DNA of 64,000 nucleotides from positions 1 through 64,000 of the forward strand of contig CANRIO010000001.1 of the NCBI GenBank assembly GCA_947630605.1, given 5' to 3'. Under the pieces are notes generated by a model that saw only the letters and a list, made by a program, of their open reading frames with translations, made no database searches and had not been told where the DNA came from. Position 1 is the first letter of the stretch. Each line of letters starts with the position of its first letter. The DNA comes from an uncultured Clostridia bacterium (lineage in GTDB: Bacteria > Bacillota > Clostridia > Christensenellales > Borkfalkiaceae). The position numbers and the translations under genes were made by a program. Below are positions 43,047-52,886 of this stretch, in pieces.

Positions 43047-44420
43047 ATGAACAACTACGATGTGATCATAATCGGCGCAGGTCCCGGGGGGATCTTTTCC
43101 GCATATGAAATTTCTCACGCGCGGCCCGATCTCAAAGTGGCCGTCCTCGAGGCGGGGCATGCCTTGGAGAAGCGCAAGTGTCCCATCGACGGGGAGAAGG
43201 TGAAGAGCTGTATCAGCTGCAAGACCTGTTCCGTCATGAGCGGTTTCGGCGGGGCGGGGGCCTTTTCGGACGGGAAGTACAACATCACCAACGATTTCGG
43301 CGGCACCCTGCACGAATACATCGGCAAGAAGCGCGCCCTCGAGCTCATGCACTATGTGGATGAGATCAACCTTCGCTTCGGCGGGGCGGGGACGAAGCTC
43401 TATTCCACGGCGGGCAGCGGGCTCAAGACGGAGTGTATCAAGCACGATCTGCACCTTCTCGACGCCTCCGTGCGCCACTTGGGGACGGACATCAACTACG
43501 TCGTCCTCGAGAACCTCTATGCCGAGCTCAAAGGCCGCGTGGACTTCTATTTCGATAACCCCGTTGTCCGTCTCAACGTGTGCGAGGACGGCTACGAGGC
43601 GGTGTGTGCCGACCGCACCTTCAAGTGCCGCAACTGCATCATGTCGGTGGGGAGGAGCGGAAGCAAGTGGATGGAACACCTCTGCAAGGAGCTCGATATC
43701 CCCACCCGTTCCAACCGCGTGGACATCGGCGTGCGCGTCGAACTTCCCGCCGAAGTTTTCTCCCATGTGACGGACGAACTCTACGAGAGCAAGATCGTCT
43801 ACCGCACCCAAAAGTACGGCGACCTCGTGCGCACCTTCTGCATGAACCCCCGCGGCGCAGTCGTGTATGAGAACACCAACGGCATCATCACGGTCAACGG
43901 CCACAGCTATGAGGACCCCGCAAAGCACACCGCAAACACCAACTTCGCCCTCCTCGTCGCGAAGCACTTCTCCGAACCCTTCAAAGATTCCAACGGCTAC
44001 GGCGAATCCATCGCAAAGCTCTCCAATCTCTTGGGCGGCGGCGTCATGGTGCAGCGCTTCGGCGACCTCATCCGCGGGAGAAGGTCCACGCCGAGCAGGA
44101 TCGAAGAGTCCTTCGTCATGCCCACCCTCAAGGCGACGCCGGGGGATCTGAGCCTCGTGCTCCCCAAACGCATCTTAGATGGCATCATCGAGATGATCTA
44201 CGCCCTCGACAAAGTTGCCCCGGGCACCGCCAACGACGACACCCTCCTCTATGGCGTGGAAGTCAAGTTCTACAATATGGAGGTGGAGGTGGACGAACGG
44301 CTCTGTTCCCGCTACGAGGGGCTGTACGTCATCGGGGACGGAAGCGGCATCACGCACTCCCTCTCCCACGCCTCGGCGAGCGGCGTCCACGTCGCCCGCG
44401 ACATCATCGAAAGGCTTTGA
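43047..44420 (+). CDS. FAD-dependent dehydrogenase (COG2509-like)
   Basis: A 457-residue flavoprotein. The N-terminal dinucleotide-binding motif is DVIIIGAGPGGIFSAYE. A Cys cluster follows (CPIDGEKVKSCISCKTCS), next to SGFGGAGAFSDGKYN, and the C-terminus holds the second FAD motif GLYVIGDGSGIT. These landmarks match uncharacterised FAD-dependent dehydrogenases that are widespread in Firmicutes; substrate unknown. The Cys cluster could hold a metal or redox centre. GGAGG precedes ATG. It is monocistronic with its own promoter and terminator. Confidence 0.9.
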   Translation: MNNYDVIIIGAGPGGIFSAYEISHARPDLKVAVLEAGHALEKRKCPIDGEKVKSCISCKTCSVMSGFGGAGAFSDGKYNITNDFGGTLHEYIGKKRALELMHYVDEINLRFGGAGTKLYSTAGSGLKTECIKHDLHLLDASVRHLGTDINYVVLENLYAELKGRVDFYFDNPVVRLNVCEDGYEAVCADRTFKCRNCIMSVGRSGSKWMEHLCKELDIPTRSNRVDIGVRVELPAEVFSHVTDELYESKIVYRTQKYGDLVRTFCMNPRGAVVYENTNGIITVNGHSYEDPAKHTANTNFALLVAKHFSEPFKDSNGYGESIAKLSNLLGGGVMVQRFGDLIRGRRSTPSRIEESFVMPTLKATPGDLSLVLPKRILDGIIEMIYALDKVAPGTANDDTLLYGVEVKFYNMEVEVDERLCSRYEGLYVIGDGSGITHSLSHASASGVHVARDIIERL

Positions 44421-44421
44421 A

Positions 44422-44447
44422 AAAATCGGCTTCGGCCGATTTTTTTT
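44422..44447 (+). terminator. Terminator of the FAD dehydrogenase gene
   Basis: AAAATCGGC / GCCGATTTT with a TTCG loop, followed by TTTT. Confidence 0.9.
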
Positions 44448-44565
44448 ACCCGCGAAAGGGGAGAGTGGAAAAAACTGCCTGCAAATTCTTGAAAAATAAA
44501 ATCTTGCGTGATAAAATAAAAGTTGCATTTTTTATACATATAATTTTTCCGGAGGAATTGCAACC

Positions 44566-47127
44566 ATGAACAGGAAATTCATTGCAGTCGCTGCGCTGGC
44601 CGCCACGGCGGCCCTTTCGTTGGGGCTCGCGGCGTGCGCCATCAAGAAGGCTCCCTCGGGCGGCGGGGAAGGCGGACATACGCACACCTTTACGTGGGTC
44701 TACAACGAAGACGCGACCTGCTATGCGGACGGCACCGAGACGGAGCACTGCACTTGCGGCGAGACGGGCAAGACGCGCGTTAAGGAAAACAGTAAACGCA
44801 GCCACGACTTAAAGAGCGTCCCCGCGAAGGCGGCGACCTGCGCGGAGAGCGGCTACAACGCCCACACCGAATGTTCCTATTGCGGCTATTCGGCGGACAT
44901 CGAATACACCGACGCCCTCCATGTGGAATATTGGCTGAGCGGAAGCGGATACAGCGTGGATGGGCTCAGCGAGGAGTGCGATCACACGGAGGTCAAGATC
45001 CCCGAGACCTACAAGGGGCTTCCCGTGTTTGGCATGGAAGAGGGGGCATTTGCGTATAATGAGACGCTCGAAAAGGTCGAACTTCCCGACAGCATGAAAT
45101 GGATGGTGGGCGGATGCTTTGACGATTCCGCCTACTTTGAAAATGAAGAAAATTGGGATGAGAGCGGCGCACTCTATGTAGGGAACCACCTCATCGCGGT
45201 CAAGTCCGAGACGAAGGGCGCGTTCACCGTCAAGGCGGGGACGAAGGTCATCTCGGGGTGCGCATTTATGTGGTGTGACCAAATCACGAGCGTCTCCGTT
45301 CCCGAAGGCGTCACGGCGATCGGGCCGAATGCGTTTACGGGATGCGAAAAGCTTGAAAGTGTCACCCTTCCCGACAGTCTGGAGGTGATCGGCATGGAGG
45401 CCTTCTCGGAGACCGCCCTCTTCAATGCGTCCAAGAATTGGAAGGACGGTGCGCTCTATATTGGCAACCACCTCATCTCCGTGCAGCGGGAGACGGAGGG
45501 CGCATTCACCGTCAAAGAGGGGACGAAGGCGATCGCTTCCGGGGCCTTTATGTATTGCAAAAATATCACGAGCGTCTCCATCCCCGAGGGGATCAAGGCG
45601 ATCGAGATGTATACCTTCTACGAGTGTGATGCCCTGACTTCCGTCAATATCCCCGCGAGCGTCACAGAGATCGGACAATACGCCTTCATCTGCCGCAGCC
45701 TTGAAAATCTGACGCTCGCCAAGGGAAGCCACCTCACCTATATCGGGGATTGCGCGTTTGTGGAGAGCCCCATCAAGTCCTTCGACCTTCCCGAGGGGCT
45801 AAAGACTCTCGGCGCGAGTGCGTTCCTGAAAGCCAAGATCACGAAGGTGAGCATCCCCGCGAGCACCGTCTTCGTCAGCGACGCTCCCTACCTTGACTGC
45901 GGCCTCATCGAGAGCGTCGAAGTCGCGGAGGGCAATCCCTTCTACACTGCAAAGGGGAACTGTCTCATCGACAGCAGGACGAAGAATCTGATACAGGGCT
46001 GTAAAAACAGTGTCATCCCCGCGGACGAGAGCGTGACGAGCATCGGAGAATATGCGTTCAGCGGCGCGGATATGAAGAGCTTGAAGATCCCCGCGAACAT
46101 CATAGAGATCGGAATGTATTCCTTTGAAGGCTGCCCTCTCGAGAGCATCGAGGTCGCCGCGGACAATCCCGTCTACCGTGCGGCGGGGAACTGCCTCATC
46201 GAGCGGGAGGGCGGGATCTTGCTCCGCGGCAGCAATAAAAGCGTCATCCCCACGGACGGGAGCATATCGGAGATCTCGGAAAATGCGTTCAGCGACTGCA
46301 CATCCCTCAAGTCGCTCTACATTCCCGCAAGCGTCGATTACATCGCATACAGCGCATTTGCGGGTTGTAACGGCGTCGAGAGCATCGAGGTCGCCGAGGG
46401 GAACGAAAACTATCTTGCCGAAGGGAACTGCCTCATCGAGAGGGAAACGAGTTCCCTCATCTTCGGTTGTAAAAACAGTGTCATTCCCGCCGGAGGGAAG
46501 GTAAAAAAGATCGCGTCGTGTGCCTTTCAGGATATCGTAGACCTTGAGAGCGTCGTCATTCCCGAGGGCGTTACCTTTATCGATGCCGCCGCCTTTTCGG
46601 GCTGCACTTCGCTCAGGCACATCTCGATCCCCGCGAGCGTCACAAAGATTGGGAACGGCATGTGGACTTCGAATCCGTTCGAAGCTTGCCCCGCCATCGA
46701 GAGCATCGAGGTCGCCGAGGGGAATGAAAAGTATTTTGTCGAAGGAAACTGCCTCATCGAGAGGGAGAGCAAAACGTTGATCGCCGGCTGCAAGACAAGC
46801 GTTATCCCCGCGGACGGAAGCGTGACGAGCATCGGAGGATATGCATTCTGCGGATGCACTTTGCTTGAGAGCATCGTCATTCCCGAAAGCATCGAAGAGA
46901 TTTTGTGGGGAGCATTCGACGATACATCTCTCGGGAAGATCTACTACGGCGGAACGGCGGAGGCATGGGAAATGGTCGGCAACGAGCTCTTTGACCCCGA
47001 GTCGCCGGCGGACATCAAGGTGTATTTCTTCTCCGAAGACGCCCCGACGGCGGCGCAGTGGGAAGCGTGCGGGAATTGGTGGCATTACACCGCACAGGGC
47101 ACAGTCGCCGAATGGGTGAAGCCGTAA
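44566..47127 (+). CDS. BspA-type leucine-rich-repeat lipoprotein
   Basis: An 853-residue protein. Lipobox LGLAAC, then two CxxC-containing modules (CTCGETGK, CSYCGYS; about residues 38-120) like those in the 25583 lipoprotein. LRR_5 repeats fill the rest, including four longer units of about 70 residues with IEVAEGN..Y...GNCLIE and SVIPADGSVTSIG. The end, YYGGTAEAWEMVG...YFFSEDAP...W..CGNWWHY, is the same C-cap seen in the 26747 protein. A surface adhesin is likely. GGAGG precedes ATG. The region holds many shadow ORFs on both strands. Confidence 0.88.
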   Translation: MNRKFIAVAALAATAALSLGLAACAIKKAPSGGGEGGHTHTFTWVYNEDATCYADGTETEHCTCGETGKTRVKENSKRSHDLKSVPAKAATCAESGYNAHTECSYCGYSADIEYTDALHVEYWLSGSGYSVDGLSEECDHTEVKIPETYKGLPVFGMEEGAFAYNETLEKVELPDSMKWMVGGCFDDSAYFENEENWDESGALYVGNHLIAVKSETKGAFTVKAGTKVISGCAFMWCDQITSVSVPEGVTAIGPNAFTGCEKLESVTLPDSLEVIGMEAFSETALFNASKNWKDGALYIGNHLISVQRETEGAFTVKEGTKAIASGAFMYCKNITSVSIPEGIKAIEMYTFYECDALTSVNIPASVTEIGQYAFICRSLENLTLAKGSHLTYIGDCAFVESPIKSFDLPEGLKTLGASAFLKAKITKVSIPASTVFVSDAPYLDCGLIESVEVAEGNPFYTAKGNCLIDSRTKNLIQGCKNSVIPADESVTSIGEYAFSGADMKSLKIPANIIEIGMYSFEGCPLESIEVAADNPVYRAAGNCLIEREGGILLRGSNKSVIPTDGSISEISENAFSDCTSLKSLYIPASVDYIAYSAFAGCNGVESIEVAEGNENYLAEGNCLIERETSSLIFGCKNSVIPAGGKVKKIASCAFQDIVDLESVVIPEGVTFIDAAAFSGCTSLRHISIPASVTKIGNGMWTSNPFEACPAIESIEVAEGNEKYFVEGNCLIERESKTLIAGCKTSVIPADGSVTSIGGYAFCGCTLLESIVIPESIEEILWGAFDDTSLGKIYYGGTAEAWEMVGNELFDPESPADIKVYFFSEDAPTAAQWEACGNWWHYTAQGTVAEWVKP

Positions 47128-47489
47128 CGTTTGCGCAGAGCACAAAACCGTCCGAAGGACAAGACTTAAAACATAAAAAGGCCGCCGAGGTGGGTACCAT
47201 GTCCGCCCCGGCGGTTGTTTTTTTGAAATTAAGAATTAAGAATGGGGGATGAAGAATGGAGAATGTGAAAGGGCCAAGCGTCATCCTGCCCCGCCCGCAC
47301 GTTCTGATCGCCAACGAAGGGCGGCACGAGGGGCAAAGCCCCGAAGTAGCCGAAACGGCTATACCATGTCCGAGAGAGCCCTTCCCCGAAGCATCCCGAG
47401 GATGAAAACACGGACTTTGATAAACAGCACGCCATTCTAAAATTCGTCATGCTGAGCCTGTCGAAGCATCGCCTTATGATTTTGTCCCC
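47128..47489. repeat. Intergenic region with terminator and mosaic repeat locus 6
   Basis: After the terminator (47176-47226), 47279-47320 carries the CGTCATCCTGCCCCGCCCGC module shared with 13205-13246, and 47446-47472 carries CGTCATGCTGAGCCTGTCGAAGCATC, close to 25276-25303. No gene. Confidence 0.75.
47176..47226 (+). terminator. Terminator of the 44566-47127 gene
   Basis: CCGCCG / CGGCGG stem (47182-47187 and 47209-47214) flanked by AAAAAG and a TTGTTTTTTT run. Confidence 0.7.
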
Positions 47490-50045
47490 TTATCCTTCCG
47501 TCGTGGGGTTGAGCATGTCGCACAGTTTGACGAGCACGCCCGAGATCGGGAAGGCGGCGAGGATGACGCAGACGATGAAGAGGACCTGCGGGAAGGTGAG
47601 CACCACCTCATGCCAGCCGTCGAAGATGATATCGCCGAGGGCGGGGATGGAGACGCACATGATGCAGATCGCGATGGAGACGCCGTACAATACGAGCCGA
47701 AGTGCGTTGAAGGGGGCGAGGATGCGGAAGAGGATGACGAGGCCGCCGAAGGTGAGGGCGAGCATATACATCGCGTGGGCGTTCTGCGCCTCCGCAAAGC
47801 CATAGTGTGCGGGCACGGTGCGGCCTGCGAGATAGACGGACATGACGCAGAGGATGAGGGTGATCGCCCCCGGCACCGACCGCGACAGGACGTATGGGAT
47901 GAACTTCCCGTGCACCCGCTCGGTGTTGGGCTGGAGGGAGACGACGAAGGAGGGGAGGGCCGCCACGAACATCTCGAAGAGCAGCATGTTGTTGGTGGTG
48001 AAGAAGTATTGCTGTCCCATGCAGATGCAGATGAGCGCGAGCATGGTGATGAAGAGCGTCTTTGTGATATAGAGCGCGGCGCTCGACTTGATGTTATTGA
48101 TGACCCTGCGCCCCTCGAAGACGACGGAGGGAAGGCTCATGAAGTTGTTGTCCATGAGGACGAGGTGGGAGACGTTGCGTGCCGCCTCCGAGCCCGAGGC
48201 GACGGAAATGGCGCAGTCGGCCTCCTTTAAGGCGAGAATGTCGTTGACGCCGTCCCCCGTCATGGCGACGGTGTGCCCCTGCTTTTTGAGGGCCTTCACG
48301 AGCACCGCCTTCTGTTCGGGGGTGACGCGTCCGAAGACGGTGTAATCGTTTGCCACATTCTCCACTTCGAGATCGGTGAGGCCGTCGAGCGAGATGAACT
48401 GCGAGGCATTCTCCACGCCCACGCGGCGGGCGACTTCGGAGACGGTCACGGGGTTGTCGCCCGAGATGATCTTCATCTGCACGCCGTTTTCGCGGAACCA
48501 CTTGATGGTGTCCGCCGCATCCGCACGCACATTGTCGGCGAGGGTGATGATGGCGGTGGGGCGAAGGACGTTTGGAAGACGGTCCTCCACGATGTAGCCC
48601 GAGGAATGGGCGAGCACGAGCACGCGGAGCCCCGCCTGCGTGTATTGCTTGACGAGCTTGGAGATTTTAGCGGGCATGGGACGGAGGACGAATTCGGGGG
48701 CGCCGAACACATACGTCCCGATGTCTTTGAAGGAGACGGCGGAGTACTTCCGCTTGGAGGAGAAGGGGATCATCGCCGTCGGCATGAGGGCGTTGGAGAG
48801 CCCGAACTTATCCTTGAGCGCGATGGAAGTCTGATTGTTGTCGTCGAGGGCGGAGAGCATGCTGCCCATGATCTCCTCGACGGAGTGGTCGGTTTCGTTC
48901 GCGAGGATCATGCAGTCGTTGACCGTCATCCTGCCGTCGGTGATGGTGCCCGTCTTGTCGAGACAGAGAACGTCCACGCGGGCGAGCATTTCGAGGGAAT
49001 AGAGGTCCTGCACGAGCGTCTGCTTCTTGGCAAGGCGCAGAACGCCCACCTCCATCGCGAGGGAGGTGAGAAGGAGGAGCCCCGAGGGGATCATGCCGAT
49101 GACGACCGCCCCCGTGAGCTGGATGGAACGGTCGGTATCGTGCCCCGTCTGCCCCCAGTTCACCCAGAGCATGAGCGCGCCGACGACGAGGATGAGAAGC
49201 CCGATGACGCGGATAAAGAGGCGGATGGAGTTCATGATCTCCGACTTCGGCTTCTTATACTTCTTCGCCTTCGACGTGAGGGAATTGAGGTAGGTCGCGG
49301 CGCCCACCCGATCGACGCGCACGCGGCAGGAGCCGCTCGCGATGAAGGAGCCCGCGAAGAGCATTTCGCCGGGGTTCTTTTTGACGGGGATGCTCTCGCC
49401 CGTGAGGAGGGATTCGTTGACCTCCACGATGCCGTCCGCAAGTTTGCAGTCGGCGGGGACCTGTTGCCCCGCTTCGAGAAGAAGTACGTCGTCGAGGACG
49501 AGATCTCTTATCGGAATGGTGGTCTTCTTTCCCTCCCGCATGACGGTCACCGAGGAGGAGACGAGGACGGAGAGCTTGTCGATCTGCCGCTTTGCGAGGA
49601 TCTCCTGCACGATGCCGATGATGAGGTTGAGCCCGAAGATCCCCACGAAGAGGAATTGCGAGAAGCTGGCATGCGCAAAGATGAGCGCGACCGCGACGAG
49701 CACGCATAAGAGGTTGAAGAAGGTGCAGATATTGCCGATGAAGATGCTCGCGTACGTCTTCGAGTACTTCTTTCTGACGTCGTTGAAGAGGAATTGGTTG
49801 AAGCGCAGTTCCACCTCTTTTTCCGAAAGCCCCTCCGAGAGACGGGGGGAGAACCGCTCCACCTCCTCCGCAGAGGGGATGTTCTTTGCATGGCGGAACT
49901 TCTTTCTCGCCGCATGGTGGCTGTCTAAGGTCTTCTCTTCACGGGGCTTTCCGTTGAGAACACGGGAAGAAAACGCCCTGCGGCGCGGTGCGGCCTTGGG
50001 CGCGGGAACGCTTGTATTGGGATTTTTGCCGTCGTTTTTGTTCAC
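47490..50045 (-). CDS. Cation-transporting P-type ATPase (CtpE-like)
   Basis: An 851-residue pump. A charged N-terminal arm of about 90 residues precedes the core. TGES (actuator), DKTGTITDG with the phosphorylated Asp at about residue 362, KIISGDNP and TGDGVNDILALKEADC (hinge) are all intact. The M4 segment GMIPSGLLLLTSLA lacks the CPC of heavy-metal pumps and recalls the CtpE group, proposed to move Ca2+; that ion is inference. Ten membrane segments. GTG at 50045 with AAGGAGG five bases upstream is preferred over GTG at 50075. Confidence 0.93.
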   Translation of the reverse strand: MNKNDGKNPNTSVPAPKAAPRRRAFSSRVLNGKPREEKTLDSHHAARKKFRHAKNIPSAEEVERFSPRLSEGLSEKEVELRFNQFLFNDVRKKYSKTYASIFIGNICTFFNLLCVLVAVALIFAHASFSQFLFVGIFGLNLIIGIVQEILAKRQIDKLSVLVSSSVTVMREGKKTTIPIRDLVLDDVLLLEAGQQVPADCKLADGIVEVNESLLTGESIPVKKNPGEMLFAGSFIASGSCRVRVDRVGAATYLNSLTSKAKKYKKPKSEIMNSIRLFIRVIGLLILVVGALMLWVNWGQTGHDTDRSIQLTGAVVIGMIPSGLLLLTSLAMEVGVLRLAKKQTLVQDLYSLEMLARVDVLCLDKTGTITDGRMTVNDCMILANETDHSVEEIMGSMLSALDDNNQTSIALKDKFGLSNALMPTAMIPFSSKRKYSAVSFKDIGTYVFGAPEFVLRPMPAKISKLVKQYTQAGLRVLVLAHSSGYIVEDRLPNVLRPTAIITLADNVRADAADTIKWFRENGVQMKIISGDNPVTVSEVARRVGVENASQFISLDGLTDLEVENVANDYTVFGRVTPEQKAVLVKALKKQGHTVAMTGDGVNDILALKEADCAISVASGSEAARNVSHLVLMDNNFMSLPSVVFEGRRVINNIKSSAALYITKTLFITMLALICICMGQQYFFTTNNMLLFEMFVAALPSFVVSLQPNTERVHGKFIPYVLSRSVPGAITLILCVMSVYLAGRTVPAHYGFAEAQNAHAMYMLALTFGGLVILFRILAPFNALRLVLYGVSIAICIMCVSIPALGDIIFDGWHEVVLTFPQVLFIVCVILAAFPISGVLVKLCDMLNPTTEG

Positions 50046-50181
50046 AGCGGCCTCCTTGCGAAACGTTGCGGTCACGGTTTCTACGACTATATTATATCAC
50101 GCCCCGCGCGGAAAAGTCAAAAATTCTCATCCCGAAATGAAGTTTTTTTGAACGGGCGGCGGGGGAGAGGGGAGGAAAGCG

Positions 50182-50210
50182 TTGCGTTTCGGCGGCAAAA
50201 GGTGTATAAT
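50182..50210 (+). promoter_or_regulatory. Predicted promoter of serS
   Basis: TTGCGT (50182-50187), 17 bp, TATAAT (50205-50210). No T-box fits in the 29-bp leader. Confidence 0.75.
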
Positions 50211-50239
50211 TGAGAAAAACATTTCTTTAAGAGGCAGAT

Positions 50240-51526
50240 ATGATCGATATCGCTTTGCTTCGCGCACAGCCCGAGCTCGTCCGCGAAAACATCAAAAAGA
50301 AATTTCAGGAGCAAAAACTTCCCCTCGTCGATGAGGCCCTTGTCCTCGACGCCCGCCGCCGTGCCCTTCAGACGGAGGGGGATTCCCTCCGCGCCTCCCG
50401 CAACGCCCTCTCCAAGCAGATCGGCCTTCTCATGCGGGAGAAAAAGGTCGAGGAGGCGAACGCCGTCAAGGCACAGGTGAATGCCGATGCCGAGCGGCTC
50501 GCCGCCGTCGAGAAGGAGACGGAGGAGGTGGAGGCAAAGCTCAAGGCTATCATGATGCGCATCCCCAACATCGTCTCAAAGGATACCCCCGTCGGAAAGG
50601 ACGATTCCGAGAACGTCGAGCGGCAGCGCTTTTTGGAGCCGAAGGTGCCCGGCTTCGAGGTGCCCTATCATCTCGACATCCTCGAAAAACTTTCGGGCAT
50701 CGACATCGACAGTGCGAGAAGGACGAGCGGGCAGGGCTTCTACTACCTCACGGGGGACATCGCCCGCCTGCACTCCGCCGTCCTCACGTACGCGCGCGAC
50801 TTTATGATAAATAAGGGGTTCACCTACTGCATCCCGCCCTTTATGATCCGCTCGGACGTCGTCACGGGCGTCATGTCCTTCGAGGAGATGGACGGCATGA
50901 TGTATAAGATCGAGGGGGAGGATCTCTACCTCATCGGCACGAGCGAACATTCCATGATCGGAAGGTTCATGAACACGACGCTGGAGGAAAAACAGCTTCC
51001 CATCACCCTCACGAGCTATTCGCCCTGCTTCCGCAAGGAGAAGGGCGCACACGGCATCGAGGAGAGGGGCATCTACCGCATCCACCAATTCGAAAAGCAG
51101 GAGATGATCGTCATCTGCAAGCCCGAGGAGAGCGAGATGTGGTACGACAGGATGTGGAATTACACCGTCGAACTCTTCGTCTCCATGGGCATCCCCGTCC
51201 GCACCCTCGAGTGCTGCACGGGAGACCTTGCCGACCTCAAATACCGCAGTGTGGACGTGGAGGCGTGGTCGCCCCGCCAGAAGAAGTACTTCGAAGTGGG
51301 GTCATGTTCCAACCTCACCGACGCTCAGGCCCGCCGCCTCGGCATCCGCTATAAGGGGGAGGAGGGGAGCAAATTCGCCCATACCCTCAACAACACGGTG
51401 GTCGCCCCGCCGCGCATGCTCATCGCCCTTCTCGAGAACCACCTCCGCGCCGACGGAAGTGTGAATATTCCCGAGGTGTTGCGTCCCTACATGGGCGGCA
51501 AAACCGAAATCACCCCGAAAAAATAA
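50240..51526 (+). CDS. serS: Seryl-tRNA synthetase
   Basis: A 428-residue class II synthetase. The N-terminal coiled-coil arm (about 27-100) binds the long arm of tRNA-Ser. Motif 2 is CFRKEKGAHG with the family ERGIYRIHQFEKQEM, and motif 3 is NNTVVAPPRMLIALLENH. Length is normal. ATG follows AGAGG. Confidence 0.98.
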   Translation: MIDIALLRAQPELVRENIKKKFQEQKLPLVDEALVLDARRRALQTEGDSLRASRNALSKQIGLLMREKKVEEANAVKAQVNADAERLAAVEKETEEVEAKLKAIMMRIPNIVSKDTPVGKDDSENVERQRFLEPKVPGFEVPYHLDILEKLSGIDIDSARRTSGQGFYYLTGDIARLHSAVLTYARDFMINKGFTYCIPPFMIRSDVVTGVMSFEEMDGMMYKIEGEDLYLIGTSEHSMIGRFMNTTLEEKQLPITLTSYSPCFRKEKGAHGIEERGIYRIHQFEKQEMIVICKPEESEMWYDRMWNYTVELFVSMGIPVRTLECCTGDLADLKYRSVDVEAWSPRQKKYFEVGSCSNLTDAQARRLGIRYKGEEGSKFAHTLNNTVVAPPRMLIALLENHLRADGSVNIPEVLRPYMGGKTEITPKK

Positions 51527-51900
51527 GCGACTCGCGTATAGGCTCCGCGTCATGCTGAGCCGAAACGGCAATTACGCAGTCCACGCGAGAAAGTCTCCGA
51601 AGCATCCCCTAATACGTAAGTTCGCGGGAATGACCTGCGTCATCCCTTTCTCTTCATCTCGACGCGCCGAAGGCGCGGAGGAGACCCCTACAGACCCATG
51701 AGGCTTTATCGCTTACGTAGGGATTCCCTCGCCCGCTCCGCGGGCTCGGAATGAGGACTTGCCCACCCCTCGAGGGGCGGGTGGCACGTTATCGGCTACT
51801 TCGGGGCGAAGCCCCTCGTGCCGCGCTTAGTCTACAAATAGAAGCTTCGCGCGGGGCAGAATGACGCGAAAGCACGACGAAGTATTTCGCAGCCTATACG
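51527..51900. repeat. Intergenic mosaic repeat locus 7
   Basis: No gene. CGTCATGCTGAGCCG...CCGAAGCATCCC (51549-51608), CTTCATCTCGACGCGCCGAAGGCGCGGAGG...GCTCGGAATGAGGAC (51652-51758), then the 54-bp CTCGTGCCGCGC element (51815-51868). Confidence 0.78.
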
Positions 51901-51920
51901 CGATTCGCAAGAAATAAACC

Positions 51921-52886
51921 ATGCACTACGTATTCTTTGACATCGAATGTGCCTGCGTCTACCGCAGCGTCGCCAAAATATGCGCCTTCGGGTATGTCGT
52001 CACGGACGAGAATTTCAACGTGACCGAGCGGGAGGACATCCTCATGAATCCCAAGGGCAAATTCCACCTCACCGACAGAAAAGGCGGCGAGGGTCTCGTC
52101 TTGCCCTATGAGTACGAGGACTTCAAAAAATACCCGCTCTTTCCCGCCCATTTCCGCAAGATCCGCGCCCTTTTAGAGGCGAAGGACGCCATCGTGTTGG
52201 GCCATGCGACGATGAACGACGTCAACTATCTCAACCTCGAGACCAAGCGTTACCGCCTACCCTCCTTCCGTTTCGAATTCCACGACACGCAGTTCTTCTG
52301 GATGAATGTGACGGGGGAGTACGGAAGGCAGGTCGGCCTCGGGACGATCGCGGAGAATTTGGGTGTAGACTTCACCCCGCACCGCGCCGTCGACGACGCC
52401 TACGCCACCATGCGGGTGTGCGAGGCCCTCTGCAAGCGGGAAGGCGCAAACGTGCAGGAGCTCATCTCCCGCTATAAGATCCGCGGCGGCAGGGTGGAAG
52501 GCTACCGCATCACCCCCTGCGTCTCCATGGGGCAGAAGCGGTTCTATGTGGAAAAGGAGAAGGAGCGGGCCGCCTATCACAAGGCGCACGAGGAATTCTA
52601 CCGCTGCGTCAACAAGCACATGCACAAGAAGCGCAAGGGTGCGCTCGAAGGAAAAGTTTTCTGCTTTGCAAAGGACGTCGAAGTGGACGTTCCCTCCTCC
52701 GTGAAGCTCGTCGCGGCGATCTTCTCGGCGGGCGGCAAATACACATCCCATCCGGGGGAATGCAACGTCTATATCGCACGCGAGGAGGGCGGGATGCGCT
52801 ACAATGCCGCACTCTCCTCCGGGGCGGCCTTCATTCCCTATGAGAAACTCAAAGAGGAGCTCTTAAAGAGCGGAAAAGCGTCATGA
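51921..52886 (+). CDS. DEDDh 3'-5' exonuclease with C-terminal BRCT-like domain
   Basis: A 321-residue protein. The DnaQ/RNase T fold has D7 and E9 (FFDIECA), D100 (GHATMNDV), H154 and D159 (HRAVDDA): the full DEDDh set. The last 80 residues (KGALEGKVFCFAKDVE...LVAAIFSAGGKYTSH) read like a BRCT domain, which binds DNA ends or phosphoproteins. A role in repair is likely but inferred. The start has no clear ribosome site and sits just after a repeat. It overlaps the next gene by 4 bp. Confidence 0.85.
   Translation: MHYVFFDIECACVYRSVAKICAFGYVVTDENFNVTEREDILMNPKGKFHLTDRKGGEGLVLPYEYEDFKKYPLFPAHFRKIRALLEAKDAIVLGHATMNDVNYLNLETKRYRLPSFRFEFHDTQFFWMNVTGEYGRQVGLGTIAENLGVDFTPHRAVDDAYATMRVCEALCKREGANVQELISRYKIRGGRVEGYRITPCVSMGQKRFYVEKEKERAAYHKAHEEFYRCVNKHMHKKRKGALEGKVFCFAKDVEVDVPSSVKLVAAIFSAGGKYTSHPGECNVYIAREEGGMRYNAALSSGAAFIPYEKLKEELLKSGKAS

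Noticed and set aside
42657-43967. 436-codon minus-strand ORF across tRNA-Leu and the FAD dehydrogenase
   Set aside because: It runs through a tRNA gene and a well-supported flavoprotein gene; composition artefact.
48273-49709. 478-codon plus-strand ORF opposite the P-type ATPase
   Set aside because: Rich in His/Glu/Asp as expected for the complement of a GC-biased gene; no start signal.
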